Part shown: piece after piece, positions 1 through 7,563 of the stretch
Numbering within the stretch: position 1 is the stretch's first letter
Layout: every line of letters starts with the position of its first letter
Assembly: GCA_016721565.1 (NCBI GenBank)
Contig: JADKHW010000001.1
Span: 372,001-436,000 of the forward strand
Source of the DNA: a bacterium
Lineage (GTDB): Bacteria > Electryoneota > RPQS01
Direction: 5' to 3'
DNA length: 64,000 bases
Notes under the pieces: generated by a model
What the model saw: only the letters and a program-made list of their open reading frames with translations
Databases searched by the model: none
What the model was told of the DNA's origin: nothing
Made by a program: the position numbers and the translations under genes

Positions 1-1
1 G

Positions 2-178
2 ACGTTTTCCGACAAATTGTCGAAGGCGAAGTCCTCAGGTGCTAAGCACTGCCCGGTTTGCAACGAGATCCAGACCTCGGTTCGCGTGCGCGAATTCTTG
101 ACAGTTGGTGCCCGTCGCAACCAGACTTCGAAGATGGTGAAAGTTTGCAAATGCAACTCGGCTGAGATTTACGGTTAG
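2..178 (+). CDS. C-terminal part of a small zinc-ribbon-like protein (partial)
   Basis: An open frame enters from the left edge and ends at TAG 176-178, giving 58 residues. It contains CPVC followed about 30 residues later by CKC, a spacing that suggests a small zinc-binding ribbon. The rest is basic and has no other motif I recognise. A TTG at 17 could start a 53-residue protein, but no ribosome site precedes it, so the true start is probably outside the window. Its stop is only 4 bases before rdgB, so the two are probably co-transcribed. Function unknown. Confidence 0.45.
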   Translation, partial: TFSDKLSKAKSSGAKHCPVCNEIQTSVRVREFLTVGARRNQTSKMVKVCKCNSAEIYG

Positions 179-182
179 GCCC

Positions 183-800
183 TTGCAGCGAATCGTCATC
201 GCGACGAACAACGCGAATAAGTTCCGCGAGATTCAAGAGAAGCTGTCCGGTTTTCCGGTAGAACTCTTAAGCCTCGCGGATTTTTCGTTTCTGAAACCGA
301 CGGTTGAGGACCAACCGGACTTGTTGGGGAACGCGATCAAGAAGGCCGCAGAAGCCTCCCGTGGGACGGGACTTTGGGCGATGGCTGATGATACCGGGCT
401 TGAGGTGGATGCGTTGGGCGGTGCTCCGGGGGTTTACTCAGCGAGGTATGCCGGAGAGGGAGCAACGTATGCGGACAACTGCGCCAAGCTGCTCAAGGAA
501 ATGGCCGAAGTGCCGGATGACAGACGGCGAGCGAGATTTCGGGCGGTGATTGCTTTGGTTACGGAGGATGGGACTTATTGTACCGAGGGGAAGCTTGAAG
601 GGCGGATCAATCGAGCGGCTCGGGGGAGCAAGGGGTTTGGTTATGATCCGGTGTTTGAACTCATGGATGGGCGGACGCTGGCGGAGCTTGAGATGCATGA
701 AAAAAACCGCCTGTCACATCGCGGACTGGCGGTTGAAAAGATGATGAAGCTGATTGAGTTTTTGCTCTCAGATTCCGGCAGGGAACCGCTGCGTGCTTGA
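183..800 (+). CDS. rdgB: XTP/dITP pyrophosphatase (non-canonical purine NTP pyrophosphatase)
   Basis: A cytosolic house-cleaning enzyme of the RdgB/HAM1 family that hydrolyses dITP, XTP and ITP to monophosphates and keeps deaminated purines out of DNA. Visible hallmarks are the N-terminal TNNANKFREI stretch (8-17), DDTGLEVDAL (69-78) with the catalytic Asp, GFGYDPVF (151-158), and EKNRLSHRGLA near the end. The length, 205 aa, is normal. The start is TTG at 183, the only one that keeps the family N terminus. The last ten or so residues are encoded by an intergenic-type repeat (767-829) that runs into the coding region, so the C-terminal tail is probably lineage-specific. Confidence 0.95.
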   Translation: MQRIVIATNNANKFREIQEKLSGFPVELLSLADFSFLKPTVEDQPDLLGNAIKKAAEASRGTGLWAMADDTGLEVDALGGAPGVYSARYAGEGATYADNCAKLLKEMAEVPDDRRRARFRAVIALVTEDGTYCTEGKLEGRINRAARGSKGFGYDPVFELMDGRTLAELEMHEKNRLSHRGLAVEKMMKLIEFLLSDSGREPLRA

Positions 801-829
801 CGAGCACTTCGCTAAATCCCTGCTCGGCG
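767..829. repeat. Imperfect palindromic repeat, copy A
   Basis: This matches a second copy at 4525-4569. The stem is CCG plus GCAGGGA (775-784) paired with TCCCTGC plus CGG (817-827), with a one-base T bulge at 824. Compared with copy B, the central pair is A780-T821 instead of G-C, a compensatory change that keeps the stem. Copy A also holds an extra ~18-base insert in its loop that forms its own hairpin (GTGCT 793-797 with AGCAC 803-807). The rdgB stop codon lies in that inner loop. Confidence 0.6.
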
Positions 830-851
830 ATAATTAGACTCACCCCCCTAA

Positions 852-873
852 CCCCCCCGCTAAAGCGAGGGGG
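852..873. terminator. C/G-rich hairpin between convergent genes
   Basis: Five C residues (852-856) pair with five G residues (869-873), and CGC (858-860) pairs with GCG (865-867) around a TAAA loop, with one C-A mismatch. It lies between the ends of rdgB (+) and the outer-membrane gene (-), where a bidirectional terminator is expected. There is no strong T-run on the + side, so it could instead be a REP-like element. Confidence 0.45.
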
Positions 874-881
874 AATTTCAT

Positions 882-2336
882 TTAGAAGGTGACCATTGTT
901 TCTATGCGGACGGTGCTGTAGGTGTCGCCGTTGGCATAGGTGACGCGGTGGTCGTAAACGATGTTGACGTTGGGAGCGATTCCGAAGAAGACTTTGCCGC
1001 CGTAGATTGCGCCGTCGGAGAATTCTGAAAAGAACTCGGGTTGGTTGGGCTGATAGAAGTAGCCCGCGAGTTTGCGAATCTTGGTCGGATTTTGAGGCGG
1101 CGTGGCGGCGGCTTCACCGTAGAATGTTTTGCCACTCGGGTAGTGCTCACCGTGCATGTCGAGCGCCCATGTGTAGAGATAGCCAATGTCGGTGAACGAG
1201 AGAGTCAGGTCGCCGTACATGCCTTCGGCTTTGCCAAGACCTTTTAGCATCGATTCTTTGGTTGCATAGGTGGTGTCACCGACCACTTGCGCACGTTCGA
1301 GTTCATAGGAGAAATCGAAGTAGTCTCCGATGAACTCTTTTTCGTATTGGCGATACTCCAAGCCGATTTCAATAGGATGAAACGCAGCGCGCACACCCGG
1401 GGCAGACCAGCCCCAGCCGTAGTCGTGAACTTGCGCGGCCTGTGCGTAGCCCCAGAGAGAAAACTTTTTTGCTTTCAAGAGGGGAATGCCAACGTCGATG
1501 CCACTGAGGATGACTTCGTCTTTGCGATTTCGGTAATCTTCAGGAAGCCTGTAGATGTTAGGTAAGTGTCCCCATTGAATGAGCGAGTCGATCTCATTGG
1601 GATCAAGCAGGTTCATAAGCTCTTGAACGTGCCTGCGATCATCTGTGTCTGCGAATAGATCAAGAAGATTGGGAACGCCGTCGTCATCGAAATCGGCGAG
1701 GCCAGCATATTGATTGCCGTCGCCAGCGAGTGTGCCGCCAAATACGAGGTGGGATTTTGGCAACGGTTTTATTGCGATGCGAGATGCAACCACTCCAGGG
1801 CCATCAAGTTCACGAATGTTGTTGGTCATGGCTTGAAAAGAGAAAATTCCTTTCTTGCCAATCTCGCCCTCAACGTAGGCTCCGACGCGCTTGATCTCGG
1901 GGTATTGAACGGTGTTGGCGTAACGGTGCATGATGATACCGTAACCGATGGTGACGTTATCGAGTGCACCGGCACGCATGTAGAGCGGATCGCCCGGTGC
2001 GCCGTAGCGAACGTAGTAGATTTTTTCGATGGCGTCGAGCGGCTCGTCCCATTCATCTTCTTTGAGATTGCCCCCTTCATCAATGCGCACGGTGAGGTCC
2101 AAACCGACGCCCCATTTGCCGAGCGGAACGTCGGGGCGGAGGCCGAATTGCTGATAGAGTTTGCCGTTGATGATGACCATGCCGATGGTACCGTTCCAGC
2201 GGATTTTACCACCAGAATCTCGGCCGCCGCTATAGGGAGGTTCGAAGGCAGGGTCGGCCACCTCCTGTGACCGGGCAGAGTGGCACGCCAGCAAGAGGAC
2301 GAGGGCAAGGCAGAGGTATCGCAGTTGTGGGGCCAT
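882..2336 (-). CDS. Putative outer-membrane beta-barrel protein
   Basis: Not recognised as a named family. The protein starts with a Sec signal peptide (hydrophobic core CLALVLLLACHS, then ARSQ). The rest is rich in alternating polar/aromatic strands and ends in a C-terminal Phe, as outer-membrane beta-barrels do. A DFDDDGVPNLLD stretch in the middle resembles a calcium-binding loop of the thrombospondin type-3 kind. I placed the start at ATG 2334-2336, not at the upstream in-frame ATG (2390), because a sigma70-like promoter (TTGACA, 17 bp, TAACTT) lies between the two and its start point falls only a few bases upstream of this codon. It is the only minus-strand gene in the window. Confidence 0.65.
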   Translation of the reverse strand: MAPQLRYLCLALVLLLACHSARSQEVADPAFEPPYSGGRDSGGKIRWNGTIGMVIINGKLYQQFGLRPDVPLGKWGVGLDLTVRIDEGGNLKEDEWDEPLDAIEKIYYVRYGAPGDPLYMRAGALDNVTIGYGIIMHRYANTVQYPEIKRVGAYVEGEIGKKGIFSFQAMTNNIRELDGPGVVASRIAIKPLPKSHLVFGGTLAGDGNQYAGLADFDDDGVPNLLDLFADTDDRRHVQELMNLLDPNEIDSLIQWGHLPNIYRLPEDYRNRKDEVILSGIDVGIPLLKAKKFSLWGYAQAAQVHDYGWGWSAPGVRAAFHPIEIGLEYRQYEKEFIGDYFDFSYELERAQVVGDTTYATKESMLKGLGKAEGMYGDLTLSFTDIGYLYTWALDMHGEHYPSGKTFYGEAAATPPQNPTKIRKLAGYFYQPNQPEFFSEFSDGAIYGGKVFFGIAPNVNIVYDHRVTYANGDTYSTVRIETMVTF

Positions 2337-2346
2337 AATGGTAGTT

Positions 2347-2375
2347 AAGTTACATAAAATCGCAAGGTTTGTCAA
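2347..2375 (-). promoter_or_regulatory. Sigma70-like promoter for the outer-membrane protein gene
   Basis: Read on the minus strand: -35 TTGACA (2370-2375), 17-bp spacer, -10 TAACTT (2347-2352). Transcription should begin near 2340, leaving a leader of about four bases before the ATG at 2336. Confidence 0.55.
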
Positions 2376-2395
2376 GCGTAAGCCATTCAAAAAAC

Positions 2396-2424
2396 TTGCA
2401 TTTTGGCGGGGTAAAGGTTATATT
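2396..2424 (+). promoter_or_regulatory. Sigma70-like promoter for the cysteine desulfurase operon
   Basis: -35 TTGCAT (2396-2401), spacer of exactly 17 bp, -10 TATATT (2419-2424). The expected start point is around 2431, one or two bases before the ATG at 2433. The mRNA would be essentially leaderless, which fits the absence of a Shine-Dalgarno sequence here. Confidence 0.6.
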
Positions 2425-2432
2425 TACAGGTT

Positions 2433-3593
2433 ATGGCAGGAATCATTTATCTTGACAATGCGGCAACGACACAGCCTGATCCGGCGGTGATTGCGGCGAT
2501 GACGGCGGCTCTGGCTGAACAGTGGGGGAATCCGTCGAGTGTTCATGAGCGCGGCAAGCAGGCGAAGATGGCGCTGGAGAATGCGCGTAATTCGATAGCC
2601 AAGCTTGCCGGTTGTCATGCTGATGAAGTGTTTTTCACTTCGGGCGGAACAGAAGCTGATAACTGGGCGCTTGAAGGTGTCGTTGCCGCGAGTGACAATT
2701 CGCATAATCATATCACTGTGTCGGCGTTTGAACATCACGCTGTGTTAGATTGTGCGAAAGCTTTGGATAAAGCCGGAGCGATGTTGACGGTGGTTCCGAT
2801 TTCGAGTGATGGTTATGTTGACGTGCAAGCACTTGAGAAAGCGATTCGACCGGAAACTGTGATTGTCTCGGTGATGCATGTGAACAATGAATTGGGAACA
2901 GTGCAGCCGATTGAAGCGATTGGAGCGATTTGCAAGAGTCGGGCCGTGCTGTTTCATAGCGATTGCGTGCAGAGTTTTGGAAAACTGCCGCTGAACTTTG
3001 CGACGATGCCGGTGGATATGATCTCGATTTCGGCGCACAAGATTCATGGGCCGAAAGGGATTGGCGCGCTGATTGTGCGCAGGGGAACGATGCTTGCACA
3101 GCATCAGCACGGCGGAAGTCAGGAGCGCGGGCGGCGGACGGGGACTGAAAATTTGCCGGGCATTGTTGGGTTTGGAAAGGCCGCAGAGCTTTGCATGCAG
3201 AACATGCAAAGTGAAAGCGCGCGGCTGGCGGGACTCAGAGACCTTTGTGAACGCGAACTATGTGCGATGATTCCGGATTTGATTGTCAATGGACTTGGCG
3301 GAACACGCGCACATAATATTTTGAGTGTTCGGGTGCCGGGATGTGATGGCGAAGAGTTGTTGATTGCGCTTGATATGCGGGGGATTTGTGTCTCGACAGG
3401 AGCTGCTTGCAGTGCGGGAGCGCATGGAGCTTCGCATGTGATGACGGCGCTTGGGTTGACTACGGAAGATGCGCGTTCGAGTTTGAGAATTAGTTTTGGC
3501 AGGTTTTCAACGCAAACAGAAATTGAGCAACTTATAGAAACTCTTCCGGGGATTGTCGCAAAGCAGCGCCAAATGAATCGCGCGATGGTATGA
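2433..3593 (+). CDS. iscS: Cysteine desulfurase, NifS/IscS type
   Basis: A PLP-dependent enzyme that takes sulfur from cysteine as an enzyme-bound persulfide and passes it to Fe-S cluster or tRNA thiolation systems. Length 386 aa is typical. Visible residues are YLDNAATTQ at the N terminus, the cofactor-contacting EHH (100-102), the PLP lysine in SAHKIHGPKG (K203) and the catalytic cysteine in STGAACSAG (C326). No scaffold (iscU) gene follows. Instead mnmA lies one gene downstream, so supplying sulfur for tRNA 2-thiouridine is the likely local role. The promoter is almost directly on the start codon. Confidence 0.92.
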   Translation: MAGIIYLDNAATTQPDPAVIAAMTAALAEQWGNPSSVHERGKQAKMALENARNSIAKLAGCHADEVFFTSGGTEADNWALEGVVAASDNSHNHITVSAFEHHAVLDCAKALDKAGAMLTVVPISSDGYVDVQALEKAIRPETVIVSVMHVNNELGTVQPIEAIGAICKSRAVLFHSDCVQSFGKLPLNFATMPVDMISISAHKIHGPKGIGALIVRRGTMLAQHQHGGSQERGRRTGTENLPGIVGFGKAAELCMQNMQSESARLAGLRDLCERELCAMIPDLIVNGLGGTRAHNILSVRVPGCDGEELLIALDMRGICVSTGAACSAGAHGASHVMTALGLTTEDARSSLRISFGRFSTQTEIEQLIETLPGIVAKQRQMNRAMV

Positions 3594-4516
3594 GAAATCA
3601 AGGTCTTTTGAAGTGGATATTGATTGCGGCGGCGGTGTTCTCCGTTGTCACTACAGCGATCTACTTGTACAATACGAAGAACAACGAGCAGAGTTTCTCT
3701 GTTGACAAGCTGTGGCAAGAGCACGGGATGCTGGCTAAGCAAGATATGAGGTTTCTGTCGCGTGGGCAAAATTTCGCGCATTACGCTGTGACGGCGATAA
3801 GCGACAAAGGGGATTCGGTGTCGGTGCAGTATCGTGTTCCAGCGAATAATCGCAAATTGAAGGCGCTGCTTTGGGTCTATGATGCACCACGAGATGTAAA
3901 CATGAGCGCGATTTTGGATCAGAATACGCGAGCGCAGCATGCGGCAATCATAGGTTACAATATTCACGAGAATTTTGAGCGCGACGAGCAGGGTGTTATC
4001 AATTCATCGCGAGCAAATTTGTATAATGGCTTGGCTACGACGCGGCGTGAAGTAGATATGCTGCTGCAAATGCTAAAGAAGCATCAGGTGATTGATAGCA
4101 CGCAGATTTTTGTCGCTGGACAAGGGATAGCGAATACGCCAGTGCTGGGAGCCGTGACAGATAAGGCAAGCGGCCTACGCGCATGCGGATTGATTGATAT
4201 TGCGCGTGGAATGAAAAAGTGGCAAGAGATTGACAAAAGCGGTTTGGCCACATCATCAACGATTGCATCGACCGGTATTCGGGGAAAGCTCGCGCTAATC
4301 GAACCGAAGGGATCACAGGGTTTCAGTTGGCCGGACGGTGGAGCAAGCTTGACAGGGCAACCGTATTCAATGGAAAACGTCGCGGGCTTGTCTGAAACGG
4401 ATATTTTGCGCAATGGTCTTGAAAGTGCGCTTGTGTGGGTAGTTGGAGACGATACCCTCGCGGCTCCGATTAAAGTGGATACGACATTTACAAAAGTAGT
4501 ACGAGTGGCATCGTAG
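3590..4516 (+). CDS. Membrane-anchored protein with a degenerate alpha/beta-hydrolase look
   Basis: A 308-aa protein of unknown function that overlaps the desulfurase gene by four bases (ATGA). Residues 8-27 form one hydrophobic helix, a signal anchor, so the rest should face the periplasm. The segment TQIFVAGQGIANTPVLGAV resembles the nucleophile elbow of alpha/beta hydrolases (G-x-S-x-G), but glutamine stands where the serine should be, so catalysis by that mechanism looks unlikely. The preceding LLWVYDAP and IIGYN strands fit the same fold. The match is only by eye. It sits between cysteine desulfurase and mnmA with no obvious functional link. Confidence 0.5.
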   Translation: MRNQGLLKWILIAAAVFSVVTTAIYLYNTKNNEQSFSVDKLWQEHGMLAKQDMRFLSRGQNFAHYAVTAISDKGDSVSVQYRVPANNRKLKALLWVYDAPRDVNMSAILDQNTRAQHAAIIGYNIHENFERDEQGVINSSRANLYNGLATTRREVDMLLQMLKKHQVIDSTQIFVAGQGIANTPVLGAVTDKASGLRACGLIDIARGMKKWQEIDKSGLATSSTIASTGIRGKLALIEPKGSQGFSWPDGGASLTGQPYSMENVAGLSETDILRNGLESALVWVVGDDTLAAPIKVDTTFTKVVRVAS

Positions 4517-4524
4517 GCTACGAT

Positions 4525-4569
4525 CTCAGATTCCGGCGGGGAACCGCTTCGCTTAATCCCCGCTCGGCG
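4525..4569. repeat. Imperfect palindromic repeat, copy B
   Basis: Second copy of the element at 767-829, here fully intergenic between the hydrolase-like gene and mnmA. The stem is CCG plus GCGGGGA (4533-4542) paired with TCCCCGC plus CGG (4557-4567), with a T bulge at 4564 and a 14-base loop. Outside the central base pair and the loop insert, the two copies are nearly identical. It may also form a transcript end or a stabilising structure in front of mnmA. Confidence 0.6.
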
Positions 4570-4583
4570 GAAAGAAAACAAAG

Positions 4584-5732
4584 ATGATTGAAGCTCCAAC
4601 GATAATTACGGATTCCAAGACAGCGGTAAAGACGACTGTTGCAATTGCCATGTCAGGTGGGGTGGATAGCTCGGTCGCGGCTGCGCTGTTGGTGGAGCAG
4701 GGCTTTGATGTTATCGGCCTGACAATGCACTTGTGGACGGACGCGAAGGGCGAAGAGATGTCGCTGAATCGCGCGAGTGGATGCTGTAGTATCACAATGT
4801 CACAGGACGCGCGCGCGGTGTCGGACCGCATTGGGATTAAGCACTATGTGCTCAACCTTTCGAAAGAGTTTCACGGTTCGGTTGTTGAGAATTTTGCCGG
4901 AGAGTATCTTGCGGGCAGAACGCCGAATCCGTGTGTGCGTTGTAATACGTTTGTGAAGTGGCAGACGCTGCTTGAGAAGTCGCGCAAACTTGGATGTGAA
5001 TATTTAGCAACAGGGCATTACGCGCGAGTCGAGCGATCTGAAGGTCGGGCGAAGCTCTTGAAGGCTACTTATCCCGAGAAGGATCAGTCTTACGCCTTGT
5101 GGGGGCTTTCGCAGCATAGTTTGAATCATACGCTGTTTCCGCTTGGTGATTTACCGAAGTCAAAGGTGCGCGAACTTGCGCGTGGGTTGGATTTGGAGAC
5201 TGCGGACAAACCAGAGAGTCAGGATATTTGTTTTGTGCCGGATAACAACTACCGCCGATTCTTACAAGACAATTTCGGTATGCAGTTGAAGGTCTTAGGA
5301 GGCGGAGAATTTATTGGGCCAGATGGAAAAGTGATGGGGCGGCACGAGGGGATTTCAAGCTTTACGGTCGGTCAGCGCAAGGGCTTGGGTTTATCAGCGG
5401 GACGGCCGCTCTATGTCAAGCGAATCGAGCCTGAGACGGATCGGGTGTATCTTGATTATGATGAGAATTGTTTGGATTCACGGGCGTTTGGTCACGATGT
5501 CAATTGGGTGTCGATAACCGAACCGACGGAGCCAATTGCATGCGAAGTGAAGATTAGATACCGATCAGATCCTATGCCGGCCTTGTTGACTGCTTTGCCA
5601 GATCGCAAGGTGGCAATTATGTTTGATTCGCCAGTACGTGCAGTGACGCCGGGGCAGTCGGCAGTGTTTTATGACGGGGATTACGTTCTGGGTGGGGCGA
5701 TTCTATCGGGTACAGAAGGAGAGACACTATGA
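4584..5732 (+). CDS. mnmA: tRNA-specific 2-thiouridylase MnmA
   Basis: Thiolates U34 of the glutamate, glutamine and lysine tRNAs, using ATP and sulfur relayed from a cysteine desulfurase. The PP-loop motif SGGVDSS (24-30), the TPNPCVRCN segment with nucleophile C117 and the ESQDICFV segment with C216 that receives the persulfide are all present. The C-terminal beta-barrel part (GQRKGLGL, then YVKRIEPET) is complete. Length 382 aa is slightly long because of an N-terminal extension of about 18 residues. It ends in a four-base overlap with panB. Confidence 0.96.
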   Translation: MIEAPTIITDSKTAVKTTVAIAMSGGVDSSVAAALLVEQGFDVIGLTMHLWTDAKGEEMSLNRASGCCSITMSQDARAVSDRIGIKHYVLNLSKEFHGSVVENFAGEYLAGRTPNPCVRCNTFVKWQTLLEKSRKLGCEYLATGHYARVERSEGRAKLLKATYPEKDQSYALWGLSQHSLNHTLFPLGDLPKSKVRELARGLDLETADKPESQDICFVPDNNYRRFLQDNFGMQLKVLGGGEFIGPDGKVMGRHEGISSFTVGQRKGLGLSAGRPLYVKRIEPETDRVYLDYDENCLDSRAFGHDVNWVSITEPTEPIACEVKIRYRSDPMPALLTALPDRKVAIMFDSPVRAVTPGQSAVFYDGDYVLGGAILSGTEGETL

Positions 5733-6598
5733 GTAAACAGGGTGCATTTCCACGAGTTACCGCGCCGCAAATTATAGCCTGCAAAGCCGAGGGCCGCAAG
5801 ATTGTCGGTTTAACGGCTTATGACGCCGTGTTCGCAGCGCTGGAAGAAGAAGCTGGAGTTGATTTTCTGCTCGTCGGTGACAGCGCGGGAAATGTGATTG
5901 CCGGACATGCAACGACGATTCCGATGACGATGGACTCTATGCTGTTTTTGACGCGTTGTGTCTCACGCGGAACTTCACGTGTAATGGTAGTGGCCGATAT
6001 GCCGTTTGGTTCGTTTCAGGTCTCGGAAGAAGAGACTTTGCGCAATGCGATTCGGTTCTTGAAAGAGGGCGGAGCGCAGGCTGTAAAGATTGAAGGCGGC
6101 GGCTATCTTATCCAGACTGTGAAACGGTTGGTTGAAGCTGGCATTCCTGTAATGGGACATCTGGGGTTGACTCCGCAGATGATTAATGTATTTGGCGGTT
6201 ACGGCGTGAAGGCCACAACGGAAAAAGAGGGCAAGCAATTGCTACTCGACGCGCTGGCCTTGGAAGAAGCCGGATGTTTTGCCATCGTGCTGGAGAAGAT
6301 TCCGGCGAGTTTAGCTGAGAAAGTCTCTAAGCAGTTGCGGATACCGACGATCGGAATTGGCTCCGGTTCGGAGTGTGACGGACAGATTCTGGTGAACTAC
6401 GATCTCCTGGGAATCTTCGATAAATTCAAGCCGAGGTTTGTGCGATACTATATGAACGGTGCCGAGCTTGTTCGAGGTGCGGTTTCGAGTTGGGTGAATG
6501 ATGTGCGCGAGGGGACATTTCCGTCAGAAAGCGAGTCCTATGAAGCACCGAACGCAAATCAGGAAAGCAAGGCTGCGAAACGTAGCCGCAGAACATAG
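5729..6598 (+). CDS. panB: 3-methyl-2-oxobutanoate hydroxymethyltransferase (ketopantoate synthesis)
   Basis: First committed step of pantothenate synthesis: it adds a hydroxymethyl group from 5,10-methylene-THF to alpha-ketoisovalerate. Family signatures are KIVGLTAYDA, DFLLVGDSAGNV, ADMPFGSFQVS, KIEGGGY and GHLGLTPQ, in the usual order of the (beta/alpha)8 barrel. The barrel ends around residue 265, and a charged tail of about 25 residues follows (ESKAAKRSRR). The stop codon shares one base with the GTG start of panC, so the two enzymes of the pathway are translationally coupled. Confidence 0.95.
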   Translation: MSKQGAFPRVTAPQIIACKAEGRKIVGLTAYDAVFAALEEEAGVDFLLVGDSAGNVIAGHATTIPMTMDSMLFLTRCVSRGTSRVMVVADMPFGSFQVSEEETLRNAIRFLKEGGAQAVKIEGGGYLIQTVKRLVEAGIPVMGHLGLTPQMINVFGGYGVKATTEKEGKQLLLDALALEEAGCFAIVLEKIPASLAEKVSKQLRIPTIGIGSGSECDGQILVNYDLLGIFDKFKPRFVRYYMNGAELVRGAVSSWVNDVREGTFPSESESYEAPNANQESKAAKRSRRT

Positions 6599-7563
6599 TG
6601 AAAGTACTTAGGACTCGCGCGGAACTGAATGCGGAGCTTGATCCGCTGTGGAAGTGCGCGGCGAGAATTAGTTTGATTCCGACGATGGGTGCACTGCATG
6701 AAGGGCATCTCAGTTTGGCACGGCTGTGCGGACCGTGTGACGTGCGCGTTATGTCGATCTTTGTGAATCCGACACAGTTTGGAGCGAATGAAGATTTGGC
6801 ACGTTATCCGCGTACGTTGGATCATGATGTGATGCTGTGCGAGCAGGAGGGGATTGATTTTGTTTATGCTCCGACTGCTGAAGAGATGTATGACAGCATA
6901 TTGAACGTCACCGTCGATCCGGGGGAACTTGGAAGTGTTTGGGAAGGTGCGATTCGGCCTGGACATTTTCGCGGAGTGTTGACCGTTGTAGCAAAGTTGC
7001 TGCATCAAGTTAGGCCTGATTCGGCGGTTTTTGGTGAAAAGGACTTTCAGCAATTGGCGCTTGTTCGCGGGATGTGCAAGGCACTTGATTGGCCTGTGAG
7101 TATATTGGCAGCAAAGACGATGCGAGAAGATGACGGATTGGCAATGTCGTCGCGCAACCGATTCTTGAAGAAACAAGAGCGCGAACAATCGGTCATACTG
7201 TATCAGGCATTACGAGCTGGGCAAGAAGCGATCAAATCTGGAGAACAGCGCCTCGCGATTGTCAAACAAGAGATGCTGAACGTCATGGGTGACGTCCCTG
7301 AAGCTTCGGTGGATTACCTGACAGTTGTGGATAGTGATACGTTGGTCGAGCAAGATTTGATTTCGATGAATGCGCGGTTGATTGGTGCGATACGTTTGGG
7401 AAGTGTGCGATTGATAGATAACCTGCCGGCAAGCGATGCAAGCCCGGAACTTTCAACAGTCGGAAGAAGTTTTTCAAGTGACACAGATACCATTTTCGGT
7501 GGTGATTTTGGCCGCAGGCAAGGGGACTCGAATGAACAGCGACCTGCCGAAAGTATTGCATGA
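6598..7563 (+). CDS. panC: Pantothenate synthetase
   Basis: Condenses pantoate and beta-alanine with ATP, the last step of pantothenate synthesis. Family motifs are PTMGALHEGHLSLAR (the HxGH nucleotide site), FVNPTQFGANEDLARYPR, VFGEKDFQQL and DDGLAMSSRN. The conserved region ends at RLGSVRLIDNL near residue 278. A further ~40 residues without recognisable conservation run on to 7563 and overlap the glmU coding region in another frame. A lost stop codon is the simplest explanation. The start is GTG at 6598, overlapping the panB stop. Confidence 0.93.
   Translation: MKVLRTRAELNAELDPLWKCAARISLIPTMGALHEGHLSLARLCGPCDVRVMSIFVNPTQFGANEDLARYPRTLDHDVMLCEQEGIDFVYAPTAEEMYDSILNVTVDPGELGSVWEGAIRPGHFRGVLTVVAKLLHQVRPDSAVFGEKDFQQLALVRGMCKALDWPVSILAAKTMREDDGLAMSSRNRFLKKQEREQSVILYQALRAGQEAIKSGEQRLAIVKQEMLNVMGDVPEASVDYLTVVDSDTLVEQDLISMNARLIGAIRLGSVRLIDNLPASDASPELSTVGRSFSSDTDTIFGGDFGRRQGDSNEQRPAESIA

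Noticed and set aside
1710..2270. Long + strand open frame opposite the outer-membrane protein gene
   Set aside because: No start signal, family motif or promoter. The minus-strand gene has a signal peptide and promoter.
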